Source: Ophioceras dolichostomum (Eukaryota; Ascomycota; Sordariomycetes; Magnaporthales; Ophioceraceae). From it: a stretch of DNA of 64,000 nt. This document shows, one piece after another, positions 13,001 through 25,400 of this stretch (position 1 is the stretch's first letter; the number at the start of each line of letters is the position of its first letter). The notes under the pieces are model-generated. The model had not been told where the DNA came from and did no database searches. It saw nothing but the letters and a program-made list of their open reading frames with translations. Location: the NCBI GenBank assembly GCA_003049485.1, contig PYST01000045.1, positions 1-64,000 of the forward strand, written 5' to 3'. Position numbers and translations under genes: made by a program.

Positions 13001-16000
13001 TAACAGCTGGGTCAATGCCTGGTGAACATCAACAAGCGCTCTCCGCCTCGCGTTTGGCCTCTTTCCCTGAGATGAACAATTCAGCAAAATGAAGATGCGC
13101 TGCAGGGACATCGACGTGGCGCGGTTCAGGTTTCAATACCTGGTTCTGCTTTTTCGGGTCGCCGGGTCGCCGTGCATTTGTTGCGGCGGCCCGTTCAACT
13201 TCCACTGAAAAAGATTGAAGTGACGCTCTGTGACGGGGAAGGTCGGCTGTGGACTGACTACATGAAATGGCCCTTGTTCCGAATATCTTTGTCATGAGCG
13301 CATCTCTGCATGGAATCCGTGGATGGCATTCACGACGGCTGCAGCCGCGCCTCGAAGTCTGTCTGTGTCGGGCTCCATTTGCACTTCCTGCCGTCGGGGA
13401 TGCCCGACAAGATTGGTCCACAGGTCCACAGGTAACGTTCGCTTCCTCGAAGCCGCAGCAGTCTTATACTCATCAACGGCGGTCCGGTCCGGAAGGGCCA
13501 ACAACCAGCGGCCAGGCAAGACGGGTGTCACGATGGATGGTGAACAAGGGAGGGCCTGGTGATACCCACGGTTTTGGCTGTTCAGTAACTGGTCCCCTAG
13601 CTAGTTGGCGACCGCCATCGAGACCCGTGTTGCGAATCCACAGGGGCGTTCCGTCTCGGAGGGCCTGTGGCTCAGCAGGAGAAGCAACTGAAAATTGTCA
13701 GGTTGCTTGCTTGGAATATCTCAAAGTCACGTGCAGTAGCTGCAGCATTTCAGCTTCAGCCCTATCAGGACAGAGCTTATCGCCACGACACCAAGTTCCT
13801 CCTTGTCGATGGTGGGATGGAGTGACGGTGATGCTGCCGACATTGGGCCGCCCATCCCCGCTGCAACGGACCTCTCGGAGCCGGGAGTCTTGCGATTTGC
13901 TCGAATCTTGCTACCTTAAAGACCTCTAGCGGGCTAAGGAGCGAGCTGGCCAACTGCTCACCCGTTTCTTCGGTATTCTTTTCTCTCTTCGCGGACAGGG
14001 CAAGCTTGTGAGTGGTGAGTGCGCAAGCAGCCCAGTGCGGGTGAGATCTCTGTCAGACGCGCTTGTTTACTCGAGGTCGCCTGTCACCCACTCATCTGAC
14101 CCCCGCTTTGATGGCTTGCATCCAGGGGCCGATTAGGGGACTTAGTTCTCTCATCAGCGTTGATTCCAGAAAAAATGGGGGGAGGTGTGTGAGGAGAGGG
14201 AGGGAGAAAGAGGGGAGAGAGGGGTTGAAGACGGAGATAACACACGGTGATGATGATTTGATGACGGGTTGTCGTCAACGAAGCTGTCAGATAGATCCTC
14301 GGCCTCGGCATCTCTCCACACAACCTAACAAATCCCAAGCGATTAGGAGATTCGGACGGAATGACCACGCCTGCGGGCGGGCGGGATGAGACGGACGGCC
14401 TCCAGAGCGGCGGGTCTCCCAGCACATCGGGGCGACGCAATCGCCATCACTGATCACTAGCCCGCGCTAGTCACTGGTTATCGGCAACGGAAATCGCCTC
14501 CTTCGGCTCAGCGTCCTCCCGAAAGACTTAACGGTAGCCTGCCCGCCTAGCCACACCCACATGCCTTGTCGGCCCCATTCCCCCAACATCACGAGGTCCT
14601 TCGTCCATTGACTCCATTCAACACCAACGCACGGCAGAAGCGGGCCTGATAGACCGCCAACCCGAGCTATCGCGCCTCCCTCATGGAATGGGACCCCATG
14701 GCACCACCAGCAGCAGAACCAGGCACGTCAGCCATGGAAGCGCGACGGGAGGTCGAGATCCCGCCACGTGTGTTATGTGTGGCGCACGATATAGGGGTAG
14801 GAGAGGAGGGCATTTGGGGTCCGTCGGCGTGGTGGGCGGCCGGTTGGTCGGCCCCCATTATCATCATCACCACTCCCACCACCACCCTCCCGTTCTTCAT
14901 GTGCCTCCCCCCAACGGTTGAGCCTCTTATCTCAGGCCTTACTTTCATGAAATCGGCTGGTCGGATAGCGGATCCCTTTCAAATTATTGACGAGAGCGAA
15001 ACATCACGAAGGAGGAGTCGCCCCATCTCTCATTTTCCAGGGCCGTCGAACCATCGGCTAGGGTTGGAGAAGCTGGGAATTGAGGCAACTCCTGCCTAGG
15101 CTTAGCTTCCTCCAGCTCTTGTCCACTTTGGCCGCCGCCCCAATCTTTCCCGTATCAGCACATCATATCGCTCTGCAGCGTGCCTTCAGCGAGTCTGACT
15201 ATCCCCTCTTTTCCCACTTTCCCAGCCCTACGATGTCCTTCTCCTCCCACTCCTCCTCTCCAGCTCTAACGATCTCAATCGTTGCTGTCCTATTGCCAGC
15301 CGGCCTTTGCTTGCTCCCCTTCAAATTTCAAACACAAAGCAATCTATCTCCCCCTCCCCATTCGAAAAATTTCTCACCTTCGTGGCAACATGGGGGCCAT
15401 AAACAAAACCTCCAAACTCCAAACCAGGTTTGCCTCTGGTTTGTTTGCCGTGGCTGCTACGCCCAATGCCATTGCCGCCCAACCCAGCAAATGTTAACCG
15501 GGAAGGCTCTCCTGCACTTTCCGCTGTCCACTTCCCTCATGCCCCCTTATTATTTCCCAAGTATTCGAATGATACATGTCGGGTCACGTACCGCTCGCAT
15601 AGTCGCAAAATTCACTCTTTTTCTTTGTAAATTGGTACCTTGCTGAGCAAGCAATACTGCGGCGGCGGCGGGCGGCGGGGGCGGGGATGGCCATGCCGTC
15701 TTCGATCTCCGGTTCACGTTCATCCCCCCGACCCCTTATCAACCCCCTCTTGTAGCGAACGCGAGTCCGCGCTGACACAAACGCTTGAATGTGTTTCATT
15801 TCAACAGCGTTTCCTTTACCTCCAATGCCGCGTTTTCCGCCTGTCATCCTTCCTACCCACATCAAACACACTGTCGTCTCTGTCAAGCTCACACACCTCC
15901 CCTCCTTCGGCCTTTGACCTTTGATTGATGGACAATGCAGAAGACAACAGCCAGACAAACGCCCACCCCGGCACGCAATTGGCAGGGGACAAAGTGTCAA

Positions 16001-19000
16001 GAGGCCAGCCACCGCGGTGAGTGAGCACCCACATCGTGTGCACTTACTCGTTTAGGCAACTTTCGACAACAACAAGGCTCGCTGGCTCGCCCGCTCGTGG
16101 CTTCGCTCCCCTCTCTGCCACGACGCAGTCCAACTCCATCCGTCCTTGCCGGCGGCGGCCACGGGATAGAGAGTCGCTGGCGCGGAACCAATGGTTGGTG
16201 CAGGGCCTCATCCTCCTCCCTCCTCTCCTCCTCCGGTTGGGTTGGGATGGGCTCGTTCGGAACCTTCCTCCGCCCCGTTGGATCCACGCCCCCCAGACTT
16301 GCAGCGAGCAGCCCCGTGTGCGAGGGCGTGTGTATATGCCTATCTGGGAAGCAGCTAGTCCCCGGCAAGGGACGGAGCCTGACCGATCGCGTGTGCGTGC
16401 GTGCGTGTGTGTGTGCGTTCCTGAGATGGGGACGCAGCCAGTACCTACCTCTCTCACTGCGGGCACAAAAGAGGAGAGGTGGGCAGCTGCTCGTCGGGTA
16501 CATCCAGTACAAGACTGCAAGCACGGGGTTTGCTTGGCAAACACCATTCCCAGGGCAGTCGTACCTGCTTAAGGTTCTCACCAGTCCCCCCTTTTTTCCC
16601 TCGTCAATCATCCCAGCCACCAGCAAACGGTGGTCCGTCTCGTTCGTGAGTCTGGCCAATGGAAAGGGGATTCTTCCGGTGCTGCTGGCTCCGTTAGTCT
16701 ACTGCCAGGTGGTTGAGTTGTGGCGTCTTGCCAGCCAGCCATTCCATCAAAGCACAGCACAGCACAGCACATCAGAGCAGCACGGCTTCCAGTCTGCCGG
16801 GGTTTAGTGGTGGCACTGAGCCATCGTCCATGGATCTCAAGTTGATTGCGGCCCTATGCAAGATCCTAAAATACTCCCAAAACGCAGTCAGGGGCAGACG
16901 ACGGGAGGGGGGTGAATGGGATTGGTAATATGACAGGCTCGTAGCGCCGGCATTTCGATTCTTGTTGCCTCTTCCGTCTTGGTTCGTCTATCATGGCTTC
17001 CTTGGTAGGTACCGAGCTAATGTAGCTGGAAGATTTGAGGATTTTCAGTTTGGCCACCACCCCTGAAGCGACAGTGCCTCTTCGGACTTAAAGTGGCTAT
17101 CATTGCCATGCCTTAATCCGACAAGCCCTGTGTGCGTGCGAGATTGTAGAACGGAAAATGAACGCTCCAGGTACGATGATGATCAGTGTGTGTGTAAATG
17201 ATTTGATTTGATAGTGGGGGGTTTGGTCTCACCAGCTCACACCAATTCTCCGCACTCGCATTTGCACGAGATATCCCGTCCCCATATTACAGTGCAAACA
17301 TAGTTCCTGCCTCAAATACGCGCTACGGTGAGCTGCAACCTTTAAAGGACCTTTTACGGGCAAGGAAGAACCTTCCTTACCAGGTAAAATGCACAGTCAG
17401 AACCGTCACTATTCCCCTATTCGACTCGACACATTAGCTGCAAAAATGCTGTTGCCTACTGGTTGTGTAGTATGTATGTGGGCAAGCGAGGCCGTCACCC
17501 GCCCTATCGAGGGCAGGCAAGGCCTGGGGCAACTCTCAGGCATATCGTACGAACTGAGCAATAGCAAGCCTTGAGGAGCACCCTCGTCGGTGGTGGTGGC
17601 GACCGATTTACACTAAAAAAGCACAGCACAGACAGACCTCTCCAAGCAAACCCAACATGGGACACGCATTGGTTGTGAAGCTTCATCCCGCGCTTACACT
17701 TGCCTCCCGTGAATGTGCAGAATTTGCCTGCAAGTTCTCTGGTCTCGTCCATTCTCGTTTTCGTAGGGTAGGTAGGTTTGAAGGAGCCCCCAGCCGTATG
17801 TATGAGCGGAATGCATCCGCATACGCCAGACATATGCCCCTTGAAAGCTCTCTCCTATTTGGAATCTCAACGTATCTCTCACGAACCCTGCTGGTCAAAG
17901 GGGCCGGACAGATGGAATGAGATTCGGTCGGTCTGGCTAAGACTGCCACATTCGACGCGAATGGGACTTCAAGTTGTCCACTTATTTTTACATTGGTTCT
18001 GGGTGGCATCGGGAACAAACTCGGGATATCTCTGTCGGAGTTTGTATCGATCACATATCCAACGAAGAGGGTGATGTTGGCCTGCCCACGGAGCGAGACG
18101 GGGCTCCGGATCAAAGAACAAAGGCCTGGAAACTCCGAGCATGCAGCTAGCGGGCGCGGCCAGGCGGGCGACCCCACCCCCAAAGTGCGGTGCTTGGCCC
18201 GCCTGGTCGTGCGATGGCTGCCCTGAACTTGTGTGCCGTGGACGCCGCGTTACCCAAATGTCCAGCAGCTTGGCCGCGCCCCAGTCCTCTGTCTTGGGAC
18301 CAACTTTTTGGGCATGATGTTCATTTGCTTCCTTCTCATTGACTTCCTCAACCCTTTCCGGAGCGAGTCTGCCGCCGACAAGGACCTGGGAACAAGCCAC
18401 GACGCATTGAGCAAGTTTCCTCTCAGCTCCTCCCTTCCCTTTTTTTACGAGGTTTCAACTTCGATTCAGTCCTTCTGTGTTCTTTGGGTAGCAGCAGCCA
18501 CGGCAATAAAACGGAGAGGCAAACGTCTTCATGGTTGAGGGTTGAGTCCATCAACAACACCCTTGAGCAAAACGACCACTGGTCCCCGTCCGTGTGCCAT
18601 GTGGCAATCACGAGCGTGCATGTGACAACCAACAGAGCCTGAACAAGACCCCTTCGCCTCTCATCAAACACCGAAGAGCGGTCACGGTGGCACGTACCCA
18701 AGGAGACGGGGATGCGTGAAAGATGCCACCTTTTCAAAGATGCAAATATGCATGCGCATGACAATGACGTCCCTTGCCCATTATCAACCAAACATCACAT
18801 CGCCGCCACCACTTACAACAGCCTGACCGCGAAAAGGCGGAGGGAAGCGCTTAGAAATCAGGCGAAGTGGATATATCCCAGAGAAATGGAATAATAACAC
18901 GCGACGACACGTACTGTCTCCTCCATACGTTCCCGAGCATCCGGGATTGTGAGTGTGTGCGTTCCAGCAAAAATCCGAGTTCGGATGGTATGATAGTACC

Positions 19001-21438
19001 GCTTGCCGACCGGCAACCGGCACACCGGGTTTGAACGGCCAGTCCACGACAACACGCCCCCTCCAAGTTGAGAAATCGCCCAACTGTGTGGCCAATTTTC
19101 CAGACACATCACAAAATCACAAATCCCAGACCGCTCCAATCACCCTTTCTTCCCTCACTCACTCATCCGGGGTAAAAAAACAGGAATCCTGGATCCCAGT
19201 CAGAGAGTCCAAGGTCAAGGGAGGAAGGAAGTATTCAGGGTGAGGAGGTAGGAAGGAGTCCATCAGTGCGGTAAGGTGCTGACGACAACCAGTTACAAAT
19301 GACGGCGGGCGGGCACAGGAGGTCGCTGACTGGGTGTGCGTGTGGGTAGGTGGGCAGGTGGATATAGCGCTTGACCGTCCGTATATCCGGGGAATTTCTC
19401 AAACTCAATTCCTCTGCTCGGGTCAGTCAGTCAGTCTCCAGTCGGGTCACGTCTATCATGAAAAGTCACCGTCGTTTTTCTACCTATTTTTGAACCCTAC
19501 TAGCTCGTTCTTCTTTTCGGGCCGTTCTGGACAGGACCAGCCCTGGATGGTAGGTTGGTGTGGTGGAGGGAGGGTAGGATAGGGAGCATCTTGTCCCATG
19601 TCCCTTGTCCTGGTAAGTGCTTCACGATAGACGAGCGGGACAAAGAAGGAAAAAAAAGAAAAAGAAAAGAGTCGAACTGACAGGGTCCGAAACGGTTCTT
19701 CCGGCGCCCCGTCCACAGCTTTGTCTGGGCGTCTGGTCCCTTCGTTTTGTTGATTTCAGGTTCCTCCGTCTCGTCCCGTTCGACAGGGCACAAAAAAAAG
19801 CCTCAGGACCTAAGACCCAAAGCGAGCACGGAACTCGCGACATCCCATCCCATCCCATCCCATCCATCAAATTCCAGGTGGGAGGAGGCAGGTTGATTTC
19901 TCATCACCCGTGCCCGGGTCGGAGAACCCGCTTTAACAGCAAGCCACAAAAACGCGTCGCCCTATCACATCACATCCCATGCCATCAGTCAGTGAGTGTC
20001 CCTCCCCCAGTCCCACGGTTTCCCCTAGGCGGTAAGGGAGAGCAGTGCCGATCCTTCCTTTGGAAAACAAAAGAACATTCTGCGATTTTTCGATAGTTTC
20101 ATATCGACGCCCTTTCCAACTTGGCATTCTTGCCTATTACTGTAGATATCACCGACAGATAGAAAGAAAAAAAAAGGTCGGCCGGCCATGAGTAATCTGG
20201 TTACACTCTCTGCACGGGCTTGCTCGAAATACTGCTGCCTTGTCGTTGGGGGTGGCCGATGTCGCCCTGCCAGCTAGCACAGTGGATGGTGGGTGCTCAA
20301 CTGAAAGGTGTGTGGCTTTTTTAGCGGGTTATTAGCGGCTCCAGTGGTACACATGCAGTTGGGTGCCCCGTTGGCAACTAGAAGCCAGCGTCTGGTGCCA
20401 CTGGCACTAATGCTGGGCCAGGCGTCGAGTCGCGCTCCGAAATATCTCCCCTGCCAAGGTTCATTGAACAGTGACGATGGGTGATGAATGAGCATATTCC
20501 AAAAAGGGTGGTCTGCATTGAGAATGGTGAATTGTCTCTTTTTTAGGTTTCTATCTTCATTTCATCCCATCTATCAATCTGTTTCCCGTCCCGGGGAGGT
20601 CCTGGTCCCAAATGAAGACTCGAGATCAGAAAAGAGGGCAAATTCACTAATCTGGACAGAAAACGGAAGGGAGGACCCACTCTTCACGGTGGGTCGCTGT
20701 GGCTGGTGCCCGTTTGCTCGAGAGTTGAACCCCGTGCGGCTTCCTTCCATTGATCGGACTTTATTTTTTAGGCCGTTTGTTCTGTGCTGTGTGAACTAAA
20801 CTGGGTGGGATCGCGCTCCAGCTTCTTTCGATTCCTTCAGCCATGACGATGCCCATGAGATTGGCTTGATTCATGCAAAAGCCAAGCAAGAACAGAAACC
20901 AGACCTACGTGACGACAACCAGGGTAGGTATATCAAAGAAAAAATTGGTAGGTAGGTAGGGAGACCCCTGAAAAACAACCCGCGGGTTTCTCCTTTGCCA
21001 AATCCGACCCCTCCTCCTCCCTCCTCTTTTCCTCGTGTCCCTTCTTCGGCCTACACCTTCCCTGTCGAGACAGAACATTCGGGATGGGATGGAACAAAGC
21101 TCGTCCCTGCGAGGAAGCAAGGTAAAAAGAGATGTCCCGCGCACACGAGGCCATCCTGGAACCGCCGGATCGTGCCAACAGAAGGGGGAAGGACAGACAA
21201 ACCCCGGTCCTTTCCCCCGCCCCCTCGCACCGCACTGGTGTGAAAGAGATGCGAGTTAGAGCCGATGTATCTCGGCGGGAACGGGGAATAACGCCTTCAA
21301 TATACGGAAGTTATTCTAAGGACCTCCTCATATACATACATGTAGGAATCAAAATACCCAAAACAGGAAGAGGCAGAGCTTGCTGCACCGTCACCAGTGG
21401 AGGAGGTAAGGATGGGGATGGATGATGATGATCGACCG
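13001..21438. other. Gene desert, part 2
   Basis: No supported gene. The largest open frames (220 codons at 13267-13929 plus; 220 codons at 15997-16659 minus overlapping 236 codons at 16097-16807 plus) lie in locally stop-poor sequence that is open in several frames at once, as expected of non-coding GC-rich DNA. Simple repeats include AGCAC units at 16751-16770 and (CATCC)5 at 19841-19865. TAGGTAGG motifs occur near 17766 and 20939-20960. A 35-codon frame at 15391-15498 has an Ala-rich, signal-peptide-like sequence but stops at once. Confidence 0.5.
19841..19865. repeat. (CATCC)5 pentanucleotide repeat
   Basis: Five tandem CATCC units in non-coding sequence, one of many C/T-rich short repeats in the desert. 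Confidence 0.9.
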
Positions 21439-22458
21439 TTATTTCGCGAATCCCTCCGAGCCGTCGCGACTCCATGGTTCCGCTGTCGATAGATAGTGTG
21501 AACTCAACTCATCCCTCCAGTCGTCGTCGTCGTCGTCGGTCCGTGTCGCCGCCACTATCATGATTGTGACCGGTCCTTGCATCGGCCCCTTTCGGTCGTT
21601 CGATCGCATAAGAAATGCGACTCCTAACCCACAGCCCCCTTTTTTGCCTTCCTTTTTTTTTTTCAACTCGTTTTTCCCCCCAGCGAGACTGGCCCGCAGA
21701 GAAGACGAATACTTATTATGCCCACAAACGCGCTGGGCTGGATGCCAGATGCTAGCTGATATCCTCTTGACCGACGGCCTGGTCCCTCTCTGCGACCCTG
21801 TCGTGCGACGATGATTTGCTGGATCGGAGCCGGTGGGTGTGGGGATCTGTGGGTGTGGTGTCTTCCTCGTCTTCTGGCTTGTCTTCCCAATCTTCGGGGC
21901 AGAGAGTGCTGTGCTGTGATGGCTTCCAGGTTCCTGCCTACTACGGAAATTCTGCTTGCTTCTTGAGAGCTGGTGACTGCCCAGCCGTGCCAGCGCCAGC
22001 GCCAGCACACTCGCGCGCAATGCAAAATAACGGGAGGAGCAAGCAAGAGGGCCAACCAGAGGAGCCAGCCAGACGGTCGGTCTCAAAAAGGCCCGCATTC
22101 GTTTCTCGTAGGGCTGTGATTTCTCCACAGTCGTGTGAATCCGATGCGACGTAAGAAGCGTGCGGGCGTGCCCCTTCTCCTCCTCCCTGACTGGCCAGAA
22201 GCCTGGTCCTCCATCCCCACAACCCAGCTCTTTGCCCTCCCACACGCGGCCGGCCCTTCTTCGCTTCCTTTTCCTTCTGGAGCTTCCCGCTGGCTGGCTG
22301 GATGGCTGGTCCTCCTCTCTTGATTGGATGGGGATTCCGTCAAGTGCAGATTGGGGAGTTTCTCCTTCTTGGGTCACAGACTCTCGCTTGGGAGATGCCC
22401 CATCTGCCCGCCATCTGGCGGACGGGTTATTGGAAACATAATCGTCTTGGTAAGCCAT
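21439..22458 (-). CDS. Weak candidate: uncharacterised 339-residue open frame
   Basis: This is the longest open frame in the 31.8-kb gene-poor stretch. It starts at a true ATG (22458) and runs 339 codons. The first 75 residues look protein-like: acidic and polar, then a basic cluster (SSRRKRKRRRAG) that could serve as a nuclear localisation signal. The middle and C-terminal parts are basic low-complexity sequence with a DDDDDD patch near the end, and no domain is recognisable. Codon third positions are mixed, unlike the strongly G/C-ended confident genes, and the start context is weak (T at -3). It may be a chance frame, an orphan gene, or the antisense side of a transcript. Confidence 0.2.
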   Translation of the reverse strand: MAYQDDYVSNNPSARWRADGASPKRESVTQEGETPQSALDGIPIQSREEDQPSSQPAGSSRRKRKRRRAGRVWEGKELGCGDGGPGFWPVREEEKGHARTLLTSHRIHTTVEKSQPYEKRMRAFLRPTVWLAPLVGPLACSSRYFALRASVLALALARLGSHQLSRSKQNFRSRQEPGSHHSTALSAPKIGKTSQKTRKTPHPQIPTPTGSDPANHRRTTGSQRGTRPSVKRISASIWHPAQRVCGHNKYSSSLRASLAGGKNELKKKKEGKKGGCGLGVAFLMRSNDRKGPMQGPVTIMIVAATRTDDDDDDWRDELSSHYLSTAEPWSRDGSEGFAK

Positions 22459-25400
22459 CCAACATGAACAGTTTCTTGCGACGTGGCTTCGAACGCGAGC
22501 TTTGTAAACAGAACTCGTACGAAATCATATGCATGAACTACAACTCCCTCACATTGTATACCATGATGGCTGGCTGGATGGCGAGATGTTGTGTTCATGT
22601 AAAAGCATTGTAAAAGGGAATGAGAAAAAGGTTCCCAAATTTTGCCCGAATCAGCAGCTTGACCAGGGGTGTTCTCGTCGCTGAACGCTGGAGAATGGCT
22701 ACACATAGTTGTTTTAGGCACTCGTGGGGAATGCGTCTGTACGATCGATTGCGTGAATGTGAGACATATTGATCTTGGGCGACGATCAGAAGGATATCGT
22801 CGAGGTGAGACATTGCTGGGAAGGGTCGTCGAAGCAGAGTCACAGGACGTATACAAAGGACAACCTCAAAGAGCGGAATCCGGCCGCCGTGGTGCAGCGT
22901 GTGTCGTGGTGGAGCGGGATAGAGAGGAGGGGTGTGCGTGTCTTGAATGTCGAGGAACGACATGTGCACGACTTCGACATGACCCTATTCCGCACCTTCC
23001 CTTCCCATGCCTCGTCCGGTCCAGTCCAAGTCACTCAAGTCACAGACAGAGCCGCGTCGTGGTGGTGCAGGAAGAGCAGCAGCAATGCACGACGCAACAG
23101 CCAAGCAAGCACGCAACCAACTAGGAAATCAACTACAACCACCGTCGCAGATCCCACCCGACATGCAGGCAGTTATGATACCTCACGTAGCAAGCCTTAA
23201 TCGCCGCCGGCCGCCGAGTGACTCGAAAATCTGTTCTGGCGGTGAAGCTATCAGTCCAACCTTTTGCACAATTGCAAGCGGGCAACGGGAGCAAAAGCAG
23301 CAGCAAGCGGGAGGGGGAGGCTTCCACATCAGCCTGCGCGGGAGAAACCAGGCTCGCCAGGAAACCAGGGGGGGGGTGTGGATTTTGTCCTCAATGGCCA
23401 TATCTCAAGTGTCGGTCTGGTAGCTTTCAGTTCATTTATTAGCGTGTCCCGTATCCCGTAAATCGTACATCATGGGATGGATGAAGATGCAAAGCAGTAT
23501 ATGGAATCCAGTCAGTGGACGTGGCACCGTGGCTGGCGGACGGTTCGAACTCGGCGATAAATCACGACATACGGTATGGAGTACTGTAGATCACAAGGAG
23601 CCGTGCTTGCAGGTGATGGTGACATTTGGGTGGGTGGATGGAGAAAAGGAAACACTGCCCGAATCAGCGGATCCCCCCCAAGCAAGCAACTGCGAAGCAA
23701 AAAAAGATCAGTTCACGATCTTGAAGCTTCTGAGGAACTTTCTGGGTACAGATTGGCCCCCCTACCCGTCACCGACTCGTTGGCGATAAATGGCGAGGGA
23801 AAAGTGAACACGGAGGAAGATCGAAGGAGGCGGAGAGGGAAGATCTCCCCACAAGTAAGGAGATTATGGGCGCCGTACAGTGTTTGGCCCCCAGGTGAAC
23901 ATGAGGTCAAAGTGATGACGATGATGTCGAGTGTTTGGCGAAAATGCATGTTCTACATAACAGCCAGACAGATGTTATGCTCAATTGGAACATCGATGCG
24001 GGTGCTTGATCTGTCTCGGCGGGCGCTAGTAGGACCCGTGTCTCTGGCGATGGGTGCACGACTTTCGAGTGCCAAGAAGAGCCCGCACACCCGTTGGCAA
24101 CCCGTCCTCGGTGTCGCCGGCCGCGGGTCCACAGCGGATTGGTTGGCCTGAGGCTGGAAAAGTGGCAGCCTGGGACAGAAGAGGGGAAGGGAGAGCGAGG
24201 ACAAAGAAGCAACCTCAGGAATCTCTCGGTTCCGTAGGGCTGAGTCCCGCGCAATGGTTGGATTGACGGAGTCACACCCCTCTCATCCCCCGCCCACCCC
24301 AGCCGGCCGGCAGCCAGCAGCAGTGTCCACTGCCCACACACTTTGTTTCGTCACCACTGCGGGGCCGCCTTCCTTCCTCTCTTCCTCCCTCCTCCCTCGG
24401 CTGGATGTGGTGCGGTGCGACTGAAGATGAAGGAGAGGAGGAGAGAGTGTGTGTGTGATGAGGCAGGAAGCGAAGGCAGGAAGGAAGCGGGTGCGCGGGT
24501 CGGGTCCTGCTGGCAGATCCTCTTCGGACTTCGTCAGGTGCGAGGGAGGAGAAGGAGTCTTCAAAAACAGGTTGACACTTGAGACATATCATGATTGGGG
24601 AAGGGACACTCAGAGAGATCGATGGAACGAACCTACAGGAAAAGAAAAAGGATGGCTCTAATACGAAGTACCTGCCTTCTTTCCATTTCGCAAAACGGTC
24701 GAAAATTGGGGCATTCCCAATTTTACCCGAATTTCTTTCTTCAAGATTGTATCAACTTCCGTATTGCATTGTTGGTTGTTCTTCCATTGCATCCGTAAAA
24801 GTGTATCAAGTGTGTGTGGATCGCCCGTCAATGTGGCCGAGAAGTTGCGGGTGCTTCGCGGGTGATCTTCGTTGTGTCATTGTCGTCGTCGTTGTTGTCG
24901 CCGTCTGTGTTCATTCACCCTGGTTCCGCCCGCCCAAGCACGCCCTTTAGGAATGAATCGGCGGTCGGAGTTAAATCGTTCACCGCCGAGTTGCCGGCAT
25001 CTATGGGATGAAGAAGGGCCACGGGGCCATCGGGTGGTATTCTCTCGAATCGATACTCGACTTGTCACTTTGTGACTTGTGCGGTATGAGTCGATGACTT
25101 ACTGATCGCAAGCCTGCTGCTCGTGCTGCTGTCGCTGCTGCTCTCCAGTGATTCAAATCCCGTCCCTCCAACTCTCCATCCCATACCACCCACCACCCAC
25201 CCACCGGCTGGCTCCTTTTCTCCTTAGGCGGCTGCCGTGCCCGCCGGATCATGAGGCTCCAAAATGGCATGCGCAAACTCCCCTTCCCAATCTGAGCAGG
25301 TTTGAGCGAGCTTTTGATGTAGCTGCCCCCCTTTTCCACTTACAAAGGACGGGCGGCATATGTCTGCCCTTCTTGATATGGGATATCTACCAAGGTCGGT

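Noticed and set aside
15391..15498. 35-codon frame with a signal-peptide-like Ala-rich stretch
   Set aside because: It stops immediately after the hydrophobic part and no convincing downstream exon can be joined.
15997..16807. Overlapping 220- and 236-codon frames on opposite strands
   Set aside because: Locally stop-poor sequence is open in several frames at once; no domain, poor starts and no coding-like codon use.
23545..23570. tRNA box B-like GGTTCGAACTC
   Set aside because: No box A at the right distance and no cloverleaf.
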